Assembly (NCBI GenBank): GCA_937880335.1
Contig: CALFLJ010000137.1
Span: 1 to 33,601 of the forward strand
From: an uncultured Succinatimonas sp.
Lineage (GTDB): Bacteria > Pseudomonadota > Gammaproteobacteria > Enterobacterales > Succinivibrionaceae
Direction: 5' to 3'
Length of the DNA stretch: 33,601 nt
A program made the translations under genes and the position numbers. Positions 23,801-32,868 of the stretch are shown in pieces. Every line of letters begins with the position of its first letter. The stretch's first letter is position 1. The notes beneath the pieces were generated by a model, which was not told where the DNA came from, ran no database searches, and saw only the letters and a list, made by a program, of their open reading frames with translations.

Positions 23801-24472
23801 GTGAGTTATAGATCTAATTTTTATTTTGATAAGGTGTTTGCCGAAACAAAGCTAAGGCAAATGTTCACTGAAACTTCTTTAATTGTAAGTGATGAGCAAA
23901 TAGTAATGTTAGTCAACTTAGTTGATTTATTGACTAAGTGGAATGAAAGGTTAAATTTAACAGCTATTAGAAACCCAAATGAAATGCTTGTTTTGCATAT
24001 TATGGATAGTGCTGTTATTTCCCCTCTATTACAAGGAGAAAATATTGCTGATGTAGGAACTGGTGCAGGTTTTCCTGGATTGGTTCTTGCTATACTAAAT
24101 CCTGAAAAGAAATTTACCCTTATTGATTCAATTGCAAAAAAATTGTCTTTTGTAAGAACTGCAATGGTCACTTTAGGTTTAAGAAATGTAACAATCATCA
24201 ATGACCGTTGTGAAAATATAAAATTAGAAAAAAAATTTGACTGTATTGTAAGTCGTGCTTTTGCTCCTTTATCTCGTTTTGTCGGATGGTGTTTACCATT
24301 AATAGATGAAAAAGGGGTATTTATAGCTATGAAAGGTAATCTTGAAGAAGATGAGATTAATGATGTCCCATTATCAGTTAGAATTGAAAAAATAGTTAAT
24401 TTATCAGTTCCAGATCTTGAAGCGTCTCGTCAAGCTGTCATCTTGTTACCTAATTTGAGTAAGGATTTTTAA
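23801..24472 (+). CDS. rsmG: 16S rRNA (guanine527-N7)-methyltransferase RsmG
   Basis: RsmG (GidB) methylates N7 of G527 in 16S rRNA using S-adenosylmethionine. The SAM motif VADVGTGAGFPGLVLAI and the upstream KWNERLNLTAIRNPNEMLVLHIMDS are diagnostic. I place the start at GTG 23801, nine bases after AAGAGG, giving 223 aa; E. coli has 207. An ATG at 23861 with TAAGG would give 203 aa but shortens the N-terminal helix, and a TTG at 23771 overlaps mnmG. The stop shares one base with the parA start (TAATG), implying coupling. Confidence 0.93.
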   Translation: MSYRSNFYFDKVFAETKLRQMFTETSLIVSDEQIVMLVNLVDLLTKWNERLNLTAIRNPNEMLVLHIMDSAVISPLLQGENIADVGTGAGFPGLVLAILNPEKKFTLIDSIAKKLSFVRTAMVTLGLRNVTIINDRCENIKLEKKFDCIVSRAFAPLSRFVGWCLPLIDEKGVFIAMKGNLEEDEINDVPLSVRIEKIVNLSVPDLEASRQAVILLPNLSKDF

Positions 24473-25245
24473 TGAGTAAAACAATTGCTATTTCTAACCA
24501 AAAAGGTGGGGTTGGAAAAACAACTACATGTGTAAATTTAGCAGCATCTTTAGCTGCAATGCAAAAGAAAGTCTTAGTTGTAGATTGCGATCCTCAAGGA
24601 AACGCAACTATGGCATCAGGGATAAATAAGTTTGAAGTAACTAAAACAACCTGTCAGGTTTTAATTGACAATTTAGATATTCGTGATGCTTTAATTGAAA
24701 AAACAAATGGTTCATTCCATCTTATTCCCGCAAATGAGGATTTAACAGCTGCAGAGGTTAAACTACTTGATTATTTTGCAAGGGAATTTAGATTAAAAAA
24801 TTCTCTTGAAGAAATAAAAGAACAGTATGATTATATTTTTATAGATTGCCCTCCTTCTCTTAACTTGTTAACAGTTAATGCGATGTGTGCCGCAGACTCT
24901 ATTTTAGTTCCATTGCAATGTGAATATTTTGCTCTTGAAGGGTTAACTTTATTAATTGATACAGTTGACCAATTAGCGCAAGCTGTAAATCCAAGATTAA
25001 AACTTGAAGGCATTTTGAGGACTATGTTTGATAATAGAAATCGGTTATCAACTGATGTATCAGATGAGTTAAAGAATAATTTCGGCAATCTTGTTTATCA
25101 AACTATTATTCCGCGTAACGTACGATTAGCAGAAGCTCCTAGTTTTGGTAAACCCGCAATGTATTATGACAAGTCTTCTGCTGGATCTAAGGCTTATTTG
25201 GCTCTTGCTGCTGAAATTATAGAAAAAGATCAAAATAGAAAATAA
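24472..25245 (+). CDS. parA: Chromosome partitioning ATPase ParA
   Basis: ParA/Soj is a deviant-Walker ATPase that binds the nucleoid and moves ParB-parS origin complexes. The deviant Walker A KGGVGKTT (11-18), VDCDPQGNAT and FIDCPPSLN are present, and the 257 aa length fits the chromosomal type. It overlaps rsmG by one base and precedes parB by 23 bp, the standard origin-proximal arrangement. MinD is excluded by context and the lack of an amphipathic tail. Confidence 0.96.
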   Translation: MSKTIAISNQKGGVGKTTTCVNLAASLAAMQKKVLVVDCDPQGNATMASGINKFEVTKTTCQVLIDNLDIRDALIEKTNGSFHLIPANEDLTAAEVKLLDYFAREFRLKNSLEEIKEQYDYIFIDCPPSLNLLTVNAMCAADSILVPLQCEYFALEGLTLLIDTVDQLAQAVNPRLKLEGILRTMFDNRNRLSTDVSDELKNNFGNLVYQTIIPRNVRLAEAPSFGKPAMYYDKSSAGSKAYLALAAEIIEKDQNRK

Positions 25246-25268
25246 AATTTTTATTAGGGATTTAAGTT

Positions 25269-26195
25269 ATGGCTGGTTTAGGGAGAGGGCTGTCATCTCT
25301 ATTAAGTGACAGTAAGAAATCTAAAGAAGAAAAGTCTACAGATGTTTTAAATACATTACAACATACATCAAACAATAAAGAAAATATCGTAATAGATGAA
25401 GGTAGTAAAGTTGTTGAAATAGATTTAAATTTGTTAGAACCTTCTATTTATCAGCCAAGAAAAGATTTTGATGATAATAGCTTAAAGGAACTATCTTTAT
25501 CTATTAAAGAGCACGGTCTGCTTGAACCTCTTCTTGTTAAAAAGCAGAATGAAGGAAAATACTCTATTATTTGCGGAGAAAGAAGGTTCCGTGCTTGTAA
25601 ATTAGCTAATCTAGTAAAAGTTCCTTGCCTTGTGCGAGATGATTTAAAAGAGAATGCTTATGCTATTGCTCTTATAGAGAATATTCAAAGAGAAGATCTT
25701 AACCCATTAGAATTATCCAAAGCTTTAGAAATTATGATGTCAGAATGTAATTTAAAGCAGGATGAATTAGCTAAAACATTAGGAAAATCTAGAAGTTCAA
25801 TAGCAAATTTGTTAAGACTTAATAATCTAAACGAAGATGTCAAAGGGTATCTTAAGCAGGGGATAATAGAACTTGGTCATGCAAAAGCGCTACTTGCTTT
25901 AGATGATAATCTACAAGTAAAGGCTGCTAAGTATGTTGTAGATCATGGATTAAATGTTCGCCAAACAGAAGTCTTTGTGAAAGAAATAAAAGAAGGGCGC
26001 GATGAAAATCAAGATAATAAGAAAAATTATAGACCTGAATCTTTTAGTGTTTGGGAGAGTAGTCTTACTGAGCAGTTAGGTGGGGTTAAAGTAAGGTTTT
26101 CTGGTAAGGATGAAGATAAAGGTAAGTTAACTTTGAGCTATTCAACGCACCAACAGTTAGCAAAAGTACTAAAATTACTTGGAATAGATCAATAA
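25269..26195 (+). CDS. parB: Chromosome partitioning protein ParB
   Basis: ParB/Spo0J is the CTP-dependent clamp that loads at parS near the origin and spreads. The start MAGLGRGLSSLLSD, the CTP-binding motif CGERRFRACKLA, the segment ALIENIQREDLNPLE and the helix-turn-helix (LKQDELAKTLGKSRSSIANLLRL, then LGHAKALLAL) are plain. The 308 aa length is usual. I saw no full parS palindrome (TGTTTCACGTGAAACA) in the window. It precedes atpI by 8 bp. Confidence 0.96.
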   Translation: MAGLGRGLSSLLSDSKKSKEEKSTDVLNTLQHTSNNKENIVIDEGSKVVEIDLNLLEPSIYQPRKDFDDNSLKELSLSIKEHGLLEPLLVKKQNEGKYSIICGERRFRACKLANLVKVPCLVRDDLKENAYAIALIENIQREDLNPLELSKALEIMMSECNLKQDELAKTLGKSRSSIANLLRLNNLNEDVKGYLKQGIIELGHAKALLALDDNLQVKAAKYVVDHGLNVRQTEVFVKEIKEGRDENQDNKKNYRPESFSVWESSLTEQLGGVKVRFSGKDEDKGKLTLSYSTHQQLAKVLKLLGIDQ

Positions 26196-26203
26196 AATTT
26201 ATC

Positions 26204-26596
26204 ATGTCGATAAATAAGAAGATTTTCATTTTTAATATTTTATTTATCTTGTGTGCAGGGTTCCTTTTATGTGCTTATTGTGTGTATAAAGGGGATCTTG
26301 TAGTGAAAAATCTTACATCTTACTTTGTCGGTATTTTTTCCTATTTTGTCCCTCAATTAGCATTTTTTTACATTGCAAATCGCCGTAACTATCTAAAAAA
26401 AACCGCTAATATAATACTTTATGATGCCGTATACGGTTTCGTAATAAAATTCATGTTAGTTATTTTGATTTTAGGTTGTGCTTTTCTTTTTTTTGAACTG
26501 AACGACACTGTCACCATTTTTACTTTTGTTTCTATGGTGATTTTCAATCTCGTGTTATATCCTACTTTTATTATCTGTCACAAAGAACAGAGTTAA
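26204..26596 (+). CDS. atpI: ATP synthase accessory protein I
   Basis: AtpI is a small membrane protein at the head of atp operons, thought to help assemble the c-ring or import Mg2+. This 130-aa product has four predicted membrane helices (about 8-28, 38-57, 74-98 and 103-123) and a basic loop NRRNYLKK after the second. Sequence conservation in this family is low, so the call rests on topology, length and position between parB and atpB. Translation may be coupled to parB, while atpB has its own promoter downstream. Confidence 0.8.
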   Translation: MSINKKIFIFNILFILCAGFLLCAYCVYKGDLVVKNLTSYFVGIFSYFVPQLAFFYIANRRNYLKKTANIILYDAVYGFVIKFMLVILILGCAFLFFELNDTVTIFTFVSMVIFNLVLYPTFIICHKEQS

Positions 26597-26648
26597 AAAA
26601 ATACTGCTTTTATTTAAAAAAGTAGATACGATAATTACAAAAGTTGTT

Positions 26649-26677
26649 TTGACAAAAATTTTGTTAAGTCGTATTTT
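26649..26677 (+). promoter_or_regulatory. Strong sigma-70-type promoter of the atpB operon
   Basis: A consensus TTGACA (26649-26654) is followed after 17 bp by TATTTT (26672-26677), about 60 bp upstream of the atpB ATG. It is the only near-ideal -35 box with correct spacing that I saw in the window and would drive atpBEFHAGDC independently of parAB-atpI. Confidence 0.65.
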
Positions 26678-26735
26678 GTTAAAAATACAAAGAGTTACTA
26701 ATCTTTTTTACAGTTAAGTTAAGGTGTGAAAGTCT

Positions 26736-27686
26736 ATGTCAGAGATAAAATCTCAGGAGTATATTTCCCATCACTTACACTTTTTGCAAGTCGACCTTAG
26801 GGACTTTTCAATTGTTGATAGTGTAAAACCAGTCGATAAAGCTAATTTTTCAGAGTGTTTGTTAAGTTCAAATAATGAGCACGAGTGTATAAAAAAAGTA
26901 GATACAACTCAGTGCTCATTTAGTGACCTTGGAAGCGGGGAGTGTTTTGCTGCTATTCCAGAAAATAAAGGTGCTTCTAATGATTTCTGGGTGTTAAACC
27001 TAGATTCGATTGGAATTTCCATCCTATTAGGAATTTTATTTTTAGTTTTCTTTAGATATGCATCTAAGAGATCAACTAGTGGTGTTCCTAATAAATTTCA
27101 GTGCTTTGTGGAGATTATTTTTGAATTTGTAAATAGTTCCGTGACCGGAATATTTAAGCGTAAGAGTAAGCTTATCGCTCCTTTATCTTTGACTGTATTT
27201 ATGTGGATCTTCCTTATGAATTTAATGGATCTTTTACCCATTGATTTATTACCGGAAGTTGCAAGTGTTCTTGGTGTACCTTATTTGAGAGTCGTTCCTT
27301 CAGCTGACGTAAATATTACTTTATCTATGGCAGTAGGAATTTTTGTAATGATATTTGTTTTCGCCTTCAAAAATGTCGGTGTTAAAGGATTTATAAAGAG
27401 TTTGACTTTGCATCCATTTAACCACTGGTGTTTTGCTCCGATAAATTTACTTTTAGAAGGTGTTTCATTACTCTCTAAACCTGTTTCTTTAGGCTTACGT
27501 CTCTTTGGAAATATGTACGCCGGAGAAATGATTTTCATTCTCATTGCATTACTACCTTTATGGTGGATTCAGTGGGTATTGAATGTACCTTGGGCTTTGT
27601 TCCACATTTTAATTGTGACTTTACAAGCCTTTATCTTTATGGTCTTGACTATTGTATATTTGTCAATGGCTAGTGAAGAAGAATAG
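26736..27686 (+). CDS. atpB: F1Fo ATP synthase subunit a, with an N-terminal insertion
   Basis: Subunit a forms the two proton half-channels beside the c-ring. The core from residue 83 on closely follows E. coli: MNLMDLLPIDLLP, LRVVPSADVN, the essential arginine in GLRLFGNMYAGE (Arg255, equal to E. coli Arg210) and the end VYLSMASEEE. The N-terminus SQEYISHHLHFLQVDLRDFS also matches. Between them, at about residues 32-80, lies an extra segment of net 45 residues, rich in polar and acidic residues, with cysteines at 41, 51, 60 and 70. It would sit in the periplasmic N-terminal part before the first helix. Total length is 316 aa versus 271. Confidence 0.96.
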   Translation: MSEIKSQEYISHHLHFLQVDLRDFSIVDSVKPVDKANFSECLLSSNNEHECIKKVDTTQCSFSDLGSGECFAAIPENKGASNDFWVLNLDSIGISILLGILFLVFFRYASKRSTSGVPNKFQCFVEIIFEFVNSSVTGIFKRKSKLIAPLSLTVFMWIFLMNLMDLLPIDLLPEVASVLGVPYLRVVPSADVNITLSMAVGIFVMIFVFAFKNVGVKGFIKSLTLHPFNHWCFAPINLLLEGVSLLSKPVSLGLRLFGNMYAGEMIFILIALLPLWWIQWVLNVPWALFHILIVTLQAFIFMVLTIVYLSMASEEE

Positions 27687-27718
27687 TTTTTTTATATCTG
27701 TTTTAAGGAGAAATACGA

Positions 27719-27946
27719 ATGGAATTTTATTTACTTGCCGCTGCAATTTTAATGGGTTTAGCAGCTATCGGTGGTGCCATCGGTATCGGTATTTTAGGTG
27801 GTAAGTTCCTTGAAGGTTCTGCCAGACAACCTGATTTATTACCACTTTTACGTACCCAATTCTTCATTGTTATGGGCTTAGTTGATGCTATTCCTATGAT
27901 CGGTGTTGGTCTTGGTATGTACATTTTATTCGCATTAGAGCATTAA
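27719..27946 (+). CDS. atpE: F1Fo ATP synthase subunit c
   Basis: Subunit c makes the rotating ring. The 75-aa hairpin has glycine-rich helix 1 (GGAIGIGILGG), the polar loop ARQPDL and helix 2 with the ion-carrying Asp56 (VMGLVDAIPMIGVG). An Asp carrier without the glutamine and Glu-Ser/Thr signature of sodium rings indicates proton coupling. AAGGAG is well placed before the ATG. It follows atpB by 32 bp. Confidence 0.97.
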   Translation: MEFYLLAAAILMGLAAIGGAIGIGILGGKFLEGSARQPDLLPLLRTQFFIVMGLVDAIPMIGVGLGMYILFALEH

Positions 27947-27972
27947 GTAATCAATAGAGCGGGGCTTTTGAA

Positions 27973-28443
27973 TTGAATATAAATGCTACTTTCCTAGGAC
28001 AAGCTGTTGCATTTTTGATCTTTGCTGTACTTTGTATGAAGTTTGTATGGCCTCCTCTGATGGACATGTTAGAGAAGAGACAAAAAGAAATAGCAGATGG
28101 TCTTACAGCTGCTGAAAAGGCAAAGAAAAATCTCGAATTGGCAAACGAAGGTGCTAAAGATACTTTACGTCAAGCTCGATCTGAGGCAATGAAAATTATT
28201 GATAATGCTAATAAAGAGCGTTCTTTGATTATCGATAAGGCATCTCAGGAAGCCCTTGACGAGAAAAAAAGAATTCTCGAGCAAGCTAAAGTCGAGATTG
28301 AAGCTGAAAAGAATAAAGTCAAAGAAGAGTTGCGTGCAGAGTATGCTTCTCTTGTAATGGCTGGTGTTCAAAAAGTTATTGGTGATAGGGCAGAGAAATC
28401 TACTGACGAAGCCATGCTTAAGAAAATTACAGATAGTCTGTAG
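27973..28443 (+). CDS. atpF: F1Fo ATP synthase subunit b
   Basis: Subunit b is the peripheral stalk dimer linking Fo to F1. One N-terminal membrane helix (GQAVAFLIFAVLCMKFVW) is followed by a long charged coiled coil starting EKRQKEIADGLTAAEKAKK. The 156 aa length equals E. coli. The start is TTG: read from there the protein begins MNINATFLGQAVAF, aligning with the family N-terminus, and no ATG or GTG fits. A GAGCGGGG stretch lies upstream as a modest Shine-Dalgarno. Confidence 0.96.
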   Translation: MNINATFLGQAVAFLIFAVLCMKFVWPPLMDMLEKRQKEIADGLTAAEKAKKNLELANEGAKDTLRQARSEAMKIIDNANKERSLIIDKASQEALDEKKRILEQAKVEIEAEKNKVKEELRAEYASLVMAGVQKVIGDRAEKSTDEAMLKKITDSL

Positions 28444-28454
28444 GAGTGCTGTTA

Positions 28455-28985
28455 ATGGCTGAGAACCTTACAGTAGCAAGACCTTATGCTCAGGCTGTAT
28501 TTGATATTGCAGTTGAAGACAAAACTTTAGATAAGTGGCAGGAGATGTTATTCGCCTTGTCTTTATCTTGTAAGGATAAAAATATCTTGACTGCAATAAA
28601 GAATTCTCCTAATGCAGAAAGTGCAGGAAATATCTTAATTTCTCTTTTGCAAGAACTTATTGATGACAAATGTAAGAATCTAATTCGTGTGATTGGTGAA
28701 AACCAAAGGTTTTTAGTAATTCCTGATATTTACGATGAATTCTTAAGATTACGTAAAGAGCACGACAAGATTTTAACAGTGCAGTTTATTTCAGCTCGTC
28801 CCTACGACAGAAGTGAAATTAAACTTTTAAAAGATAAACTAGCTTCAAAATATGGCTGTGTTATCGATTTTCAAGAAATTATTGATGAATCCTTAATTGG
28901 TGGAGCAATTCTTAAAATTGGTGATGAAGTTATTGACGCTAGTATCAAGACAGGTATACAGAGCCTGTCTTCAACCCTTAGATAA
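28455..28985 (+). CDS. atpH: F1Fo ATP synthase subunit delta
   Basis: Subunit delta joins the peripheral stalk to the top of F1. It begins MAENLTVARPYAQAVFDIAV, has NLIRVIGENQRF in the middle and ends with the GGAILKIGDEVIDASIKTGI region. I place the start at ATG 28455, eight bases after AGGAG, giving 176 aa (E. coli 177); a GTG three codons earlier lies inside the ribosome-binding site. It lies 11 bp after atpF. Confidence 0.95.
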   Translation: MAENLTVARPYAQAVFDIAVEDKTLDKWQEMLFALSLSCKDKNILTAIKNSPNAESAGNILISLLQELIDDKCKNLIRVIGENQRFLVIPDIYDEFLRLRKEHDKILTVQFISARPYDRSEIKLLKDKLASKYGCVIDFQEIIDESLIGGAILKIGDEVIDASIKTGIQSLSSTLR

Positions 28986-28998
28986 TAAGAGGTTTTAA

Positions 28999-30540
28999 AT
29001 GCAACTTAATTCAACAGAAATTGCTGATTTAATTAAGCAAAGAATTCAGCAGTTTAAAGTTGTGACAGAAGCGCGTGACGAGGGTACCATTGTTTCCGTA
29101 AATGATGGTATTGTTAGAATTCACGGCCTGTCCAATGTTATGCAAGGCGAAATGCTTGAGTTTGAAAATAACCTTTATGGTTTAGCTTTAAACTTGGAGC
29201 GCGATTCAGTAGGTGCTATCGTTTTAGGACCTTACGGTGAGTTATCTGAAGGTATGTCAGTTAAGAGTACCGGAAGAATTTTAGAGGTTCCTGTTGGTGA
29301 GGCTTTGTTAGGAAGAGTTGTAAACGCCTTAGGTGAGCCTATTGATGGAAAAGGCCAAATTTTATCTGATAAGTATTATCCAGTTGAAAAAATCGCGCCT
29401 GGGGTAATTGCAAGACAAAGTGTGTCTCAGCCAATTCAGACTGGTTATAAAGCTGTAGATTCCATGATTCCTATTGGAAGAGGTCAGCGTGAATTAATTA
29501 TTGGTGATCGCCAGACTGGTAAAACAGCTTTAGCTATTGATACAATTATCAACCAGCAAAAATATGGCGTTCGTTGTATTTATGTAGCTATTGGACAAAA
29601 GGCTTCAACTATTGCTTCTGTAGTAAGAAAATTAGATGAAGAAGGAGCCTTATCGAATACTATTGTTGTAGTAGCCTCAGCTGCTGATACAGCTGCTTTA
29701 CAGTATATAGCTCCTTATTCAGGCTGTGCTATGGGGGAATTTTTCATGGATCAGGGGGAGGATGCCCTTATTATCTATGATGATTTATCAAAGCATGCTG
29801 TAGCATACAGACAGATTTCTCTATTATTGCGCCGTCCTCCTGGGCGTGAAGCTTTCCCAGGTGATGTTTTCTATTTACATTCACGTCTGTTAGAGCGCGC
29901 ATCTCGCGTTAACGCTGAGTATTTAGAAGAATTAAGTGGTGGAAAGATCAAAGGTAAGACTGGTTCTTTAACTGCATTGCCTATTATTGAAACTCAGGCA
30001 GGTGATGTTTCTGCTTTTATTCCTACTAACGTAATTTCTATTACTGATGGTCAGATTTTCTTAACAACCAGTTTATTCAATTCAGGTGTAAGACCTGCAG
30101 TTGATCCTGGTATTTCTGTATCACGTGTAGGTGGCGCAGCTCAAACTAAGATAATGAAGAAGTTATCAGGCGGTATCCGAACAGCTTTAGCTCAGTACCG
30201 TGAATTAGCTGCTTTTGCTCAGTTTTCCTCTGACTTAGATGATGCTACTCGCAAACAGCTTGATCATGGTCAGAAAGTTACAGAGCTGATGAAGCAAAAT
30301 CAGTATTCGCCTATGACCGTAGCAGAGCAGTCCTTAGTTATTTTTGCAGCTGAAAGAGGATTCCTCGAAGATGTAGAGCTATCAAAGGTTTTACTTTTTG
30401 AAAAAGCTTTGCTTGCATTTGCCCATTCAAAGTATGAGCAGCAACTTAAGGATATTGATGCAAAGCCTGATTATTCAGAAGAGGTTGTAAAATTCCTTAC
30501 TGATTTAATCGTTGACTTTAAATCAACTCAGACTTACTAG
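28999..30540 (+). CDS. atpA: F1Fo ATP synthase subunit alpha
   Basis: Alpha is the non-catalytic nucleotide-binding subunit of the F1 hexamer. It begins MQLNSTEIADLIKQRIQQF, carries the P-loop GDRQTGKT (about 169-176), LLLRRPPGREAFPGDVFYLH and the alpha signature PAVDPGISVSRVGGAAQ. The 513 aa length equals E. coli. AAGAGG precedes the ATG, 13 bp after atpH. Confidence 0.98.
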   Translation: MQLNSTEIADLIKQRIQQFKVVTEARDEGTIVSVNDGIVRIHGLSNVMQGEMLEFENNLYGLALNLERDSVGAIVLGPYGELSEGMSVKSTGRILEVPVGEALLGRVVNALGEPIDGKGQILSDKYYPVEKIAPGVIARQSVSQPIQTGYKAVDSMIPIGRGQRELIIGDRQTGKTALAIDTIINQQKYGVRCIYVAIGQKASTIASVVRKLDEEGALSNTIVVVASAADTAALQYIAPYSGCAMGEFFMDQGEDALIIYDDLSKHAVAYRQISLLLRRPPGREAFPGDVFYLHSRLLERASRVNAEYLEELSGGKIKGKTGSLTALPIIETQAGDVSAFIPTNVISITDGQIFLTTSLFNSGVRPAVDPGISVSRVGGAAQTKIMKKLSGGIRTALAQYRELAAFAQFSSDLDDATRKQLDHGQKVTELMKQNQYSPMTVAEQSLVIFAAERGFLEDVELSKVLLFEKALLAFAHSKYEQQLKDIDAKPDYSEEVVKFLTDLIVDFKSTQTY

Positions 30541-30549
30541 GAGCTCTAA

Positions 30550-31413
30550 ATGGCTGGAGCAAAGGAAATTCGAACCAAGATAGCTTCTGTTCAAAATACA
30601 CAGAAGATTACTGGTGCTATGCAGATGGTTGCAGCATCAAAGATGCGTAGAGCTCAAGATAAGATGACTCAAAGTCGTCCTTACTCAAAAAGCTTACATG
30701 ACATCATTGGACATATCGCGGCTAGTCATAGTGAGTTTCGTCATCCTTATATGATTGAAAGACCAGTCAACAAAATCGCTTTTATCATTGTTTCAACAGA
30801 TAGAGGGCTATGTGGAGGTCTTAATATTAATTTGTTCCGCAAAGTCTTGTTAAAAATGCAAGATTGTCAAAAAAAAGGCATAAAAGTTTGTGCGGCCTTA
30901 TTAGGTTCTAAAGCTAGTGCTTACTTTATGCGTAGTGGAATAGAAATTATTGCCTCTCATAGTGGTTTTGGTGACGATCCTAAGCCGGAAAAGCTTGTTG
31001 GTGCTATAAAAGTTGTAACTGACAGTTTCTTAAATGCTGACGTAGATAAAGTTTATTTATGTTTTAATGGCTTTAAGAATACTATGGTACAGGTACCTTT
31101 GGTTACACAAATATTACCACTTTCTAAAACTGAAGATGAAGATGTTGCCAAGCACCATTGGGATTATTTATATGAACCAGATCCTGAGGCTATTTTAAAT
31201 GTTCTGTTGGATCGCTATATCCAACAAATGGTTTATCAGGGGGTACTTGAAAATTTAGCTTCAGAGCAAGCTGCTCGAATGGTTGCTATGAAGGCTGCAA
31301 CTGATAACGCAGAGTCTTTAGTAAGCGATTTACAGCTTGAATACAATAAAGCTCGCCAGGCCAGCATTACGTTGGAGTTAAACGATATCGTTTCTGGCGC
31401 ATCGGCTGTGTAA
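30550..31413 (+). CDS. atpG: F1Fo ATP synthase subunit gamma
   Basis: Gamma is the central rotor shaft. The N-terminal helix begins MAGAKEIRTKIASVQNTQKI and continues TGAMQMVAASKM; the middle shows STDRGLCGGLN, and the C-terminal helix ends RQASITLELNDIVSGASA. The 287 aa length equals E. coli. GGAGC is suitably placed, 9 bp after atpA. Confidence 0.97.
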   Translation: MAGAKEIRTKIASVQNTQKITGAMQMVAASKMRRAQDKMTQSRPYSKSLHDIIGHIAASHSEFRHPYMIERPVNKIAFIIVSTDRGLCGGLNINLFRKVLLKMQDCQKKGIKVCAALLGSKASAYFMRSGIEIIASHSGFGDDPKPEKLVGAIKVVTDSFLNADVDKVYLCFNGFKNTMVQVPLVTQILPLSKTEDEDVAKHHWDYLYEPDPEAILNVLLDRYIQQMVYQGVLENLASEQAARMVAMKAATDNAESLVSDLQLEYNKARQASITLELNDIVSGASAV

Positions 31414-31436
31414 CGAATATTAAGAGGAATATTTAA

Positions 31437-32852
31437 ATGGCTGCGAATTCAAATAGAGCCGGTGAAGTTGGAAAGATCGTTCAGATCATCGGCGCTGTAG
31501 TAGACGTTGAGTTTCCGGAAGGAAAAATTCCGGAATTATATGATGCTTTAAAAGTAAAAGGTGACGGCGATAAACGTCAGGACTTAATACTTGAAGTACA
31601 ACAACAGATAGGTGGTGGTGTTGTACGTTGTATTGCCATGGGATCTTCTGATGGTTTGTGTCGTGGTATTGATGCTATCAATACTGGAGCTGGTATTAAA
31701 GTTCCTGTAGGACGTAAAACCTTAGGACGTATTATGAATGTCTTAGGAGAGCCTGTTGATGAACAAGGACCTATAGGAGAAGATGATAATTGGGTTATTC
31801 ATAGAGCACCTCCAACTTATGCTGAACAGTCATCAACTACAGAGATCTTAGAAACCGGAATTAAGGTTATGGACTTAATTTGCCCGTTTGCGAAAGGTGG
31901 TAAAGTAGGTCTTTTCGGAGGTGCTGGCGTAGGTAAGACTGTAAATATGATGGAGCTTATTAATAATATCGCTAAAGCCCATTCTGGTTTATCTGTCTTT
32001 ACTGGTGTTGGTGAACGTACTCGTGCGGGTAACGATTTCTATCACGAGATGCAAGAGTCTAAAGTTATTGACAAGGTTTCGATGATTTATGGTCAGATGA
32101 ATGAACCTCCAGGGAACCGTCTTCGTGTAGCTTTGACTGGTTTAACAGTTGCTGAAAAATTCCGTGATGAAGGTTTAGATGTATTATTATTTATTGATAA
32201 CATCTATCGTTATACTTTAGCTGGTACAGAGGTATCTGCTTTGTTAGGTCGTATGCCTTCAGCTGTAGGTTATCAGCCAACTTTAGCAGAAGAAATGGGC
32301 GTTCTTCAAGAGCGTATTGCTTCTACTAAGAAAGGATCTATTACATCAGTTCAAGCTGTTTACGTTCCTGCAGATGATTTAACAGATCCTAGTCCTGCAA
32401 CAACATTTGCCCACTTAGATGCAACAATCGTATTATCTCGTCAAATCGCGTCACTAGGTATTTATCCTGCTGTTGATCCTTTGGCATCAACATCTCGTCA
32501 GCTTGATCCTTTTGTCGTTGGCGAAGAGCATTATGAAGTTGCTCGTGGAGTTCAATCCGTATTGCAACGCTATAAGGAGCTAAAAGATATTATTGCTATA
32601 TTAGGTATGGATGAGTTATCAGAAGATGATAAGTTAGCCGTAGCTAGAGCTCGTAAAGTTGAGCGTTTCTTATCTCAGCCTTTCAGTGTTGCAGAAGTAT
32701 TTACAGGTTCTCCTGGTAAGTATGTACCTCTCAAAGAAACAATACGTGGCTTTAAGGGGATTATAAATGGAGAGTATGATAATCTTCCTGAGCAGGCATT
32801 CTATATGGTTGGTTCTATTGACGAAGCCGTAGAAAAAGCTAAGAACTTATAG
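31437..32852 (+). CDS. atpD: F1Fo ATP synthase subunit beta
   Basis: Beta holds the catalytic sites. The P-loop GGAGVGKT is at 161-168, with GERTRAG and the catalytic-loop sequence NEPPGNRLRVALTGL, and LFIDNIYRYTLAGTEVSALL, followed by PAVDPLASTSRQLDP. The 471 aa are 11 longer than E. coli, mostly a nine-residue N-terminal extension (before GKIVQIIGAVVDVEFP) and small loop differences. AAGAGG precedes the ATG, 23 bp after atpG. Confidence 0.98.
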   Translation: MAANSNRAGEVGKIVQIIGAVVDVEFPEGKIPELYDALKVKGDGDKRQDLILEVQQQIGGGVVRCIAMGSSDGLCRGIDAINTGAGIKVPVGRKTLGRIMNVLGEPVDEQGPIGEDDNWVIHRAPPTYAEQSSTTEILETGIKVMDLICPFAKGGKVGLFGGAGVGKTVNMMELINNIAKAHSGLSVFTGVGERTRAGNDFYHEMQESKVIDKVSMIYGQMNEPPGNRLRVALTGLTVAEKFRDEGLDVLLFIDNIYRYTLAGTEVSALLGRMPSAVGYQPTLAEEMGVLQERIASTKKGSITSVQAVYVPADDLTDPSPATTFAHLDATIVLSRQIASLGIYPAVDPLASTSRQLDPFVVGEEHYEVARGVQSVLQRYKELKDIIAILGMDELSEDDKLAVARARKVERFLSQPFSVAEVFTGSPGKYVPLKETIRGFKGIINGEYDNLPEQAFYMVGSIDEAVEKAKNL

Positions 32853-32868
32853 TCTTAAGGAGGAATGC

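Noticed and set aside
23771..26195. parS site near parAB
   Set aside because: Looked for TGTTTCACGTGAAACA and close variants here and elsewhere in the window; only short partial matches such as GAAACACG inside dnaA were seen.
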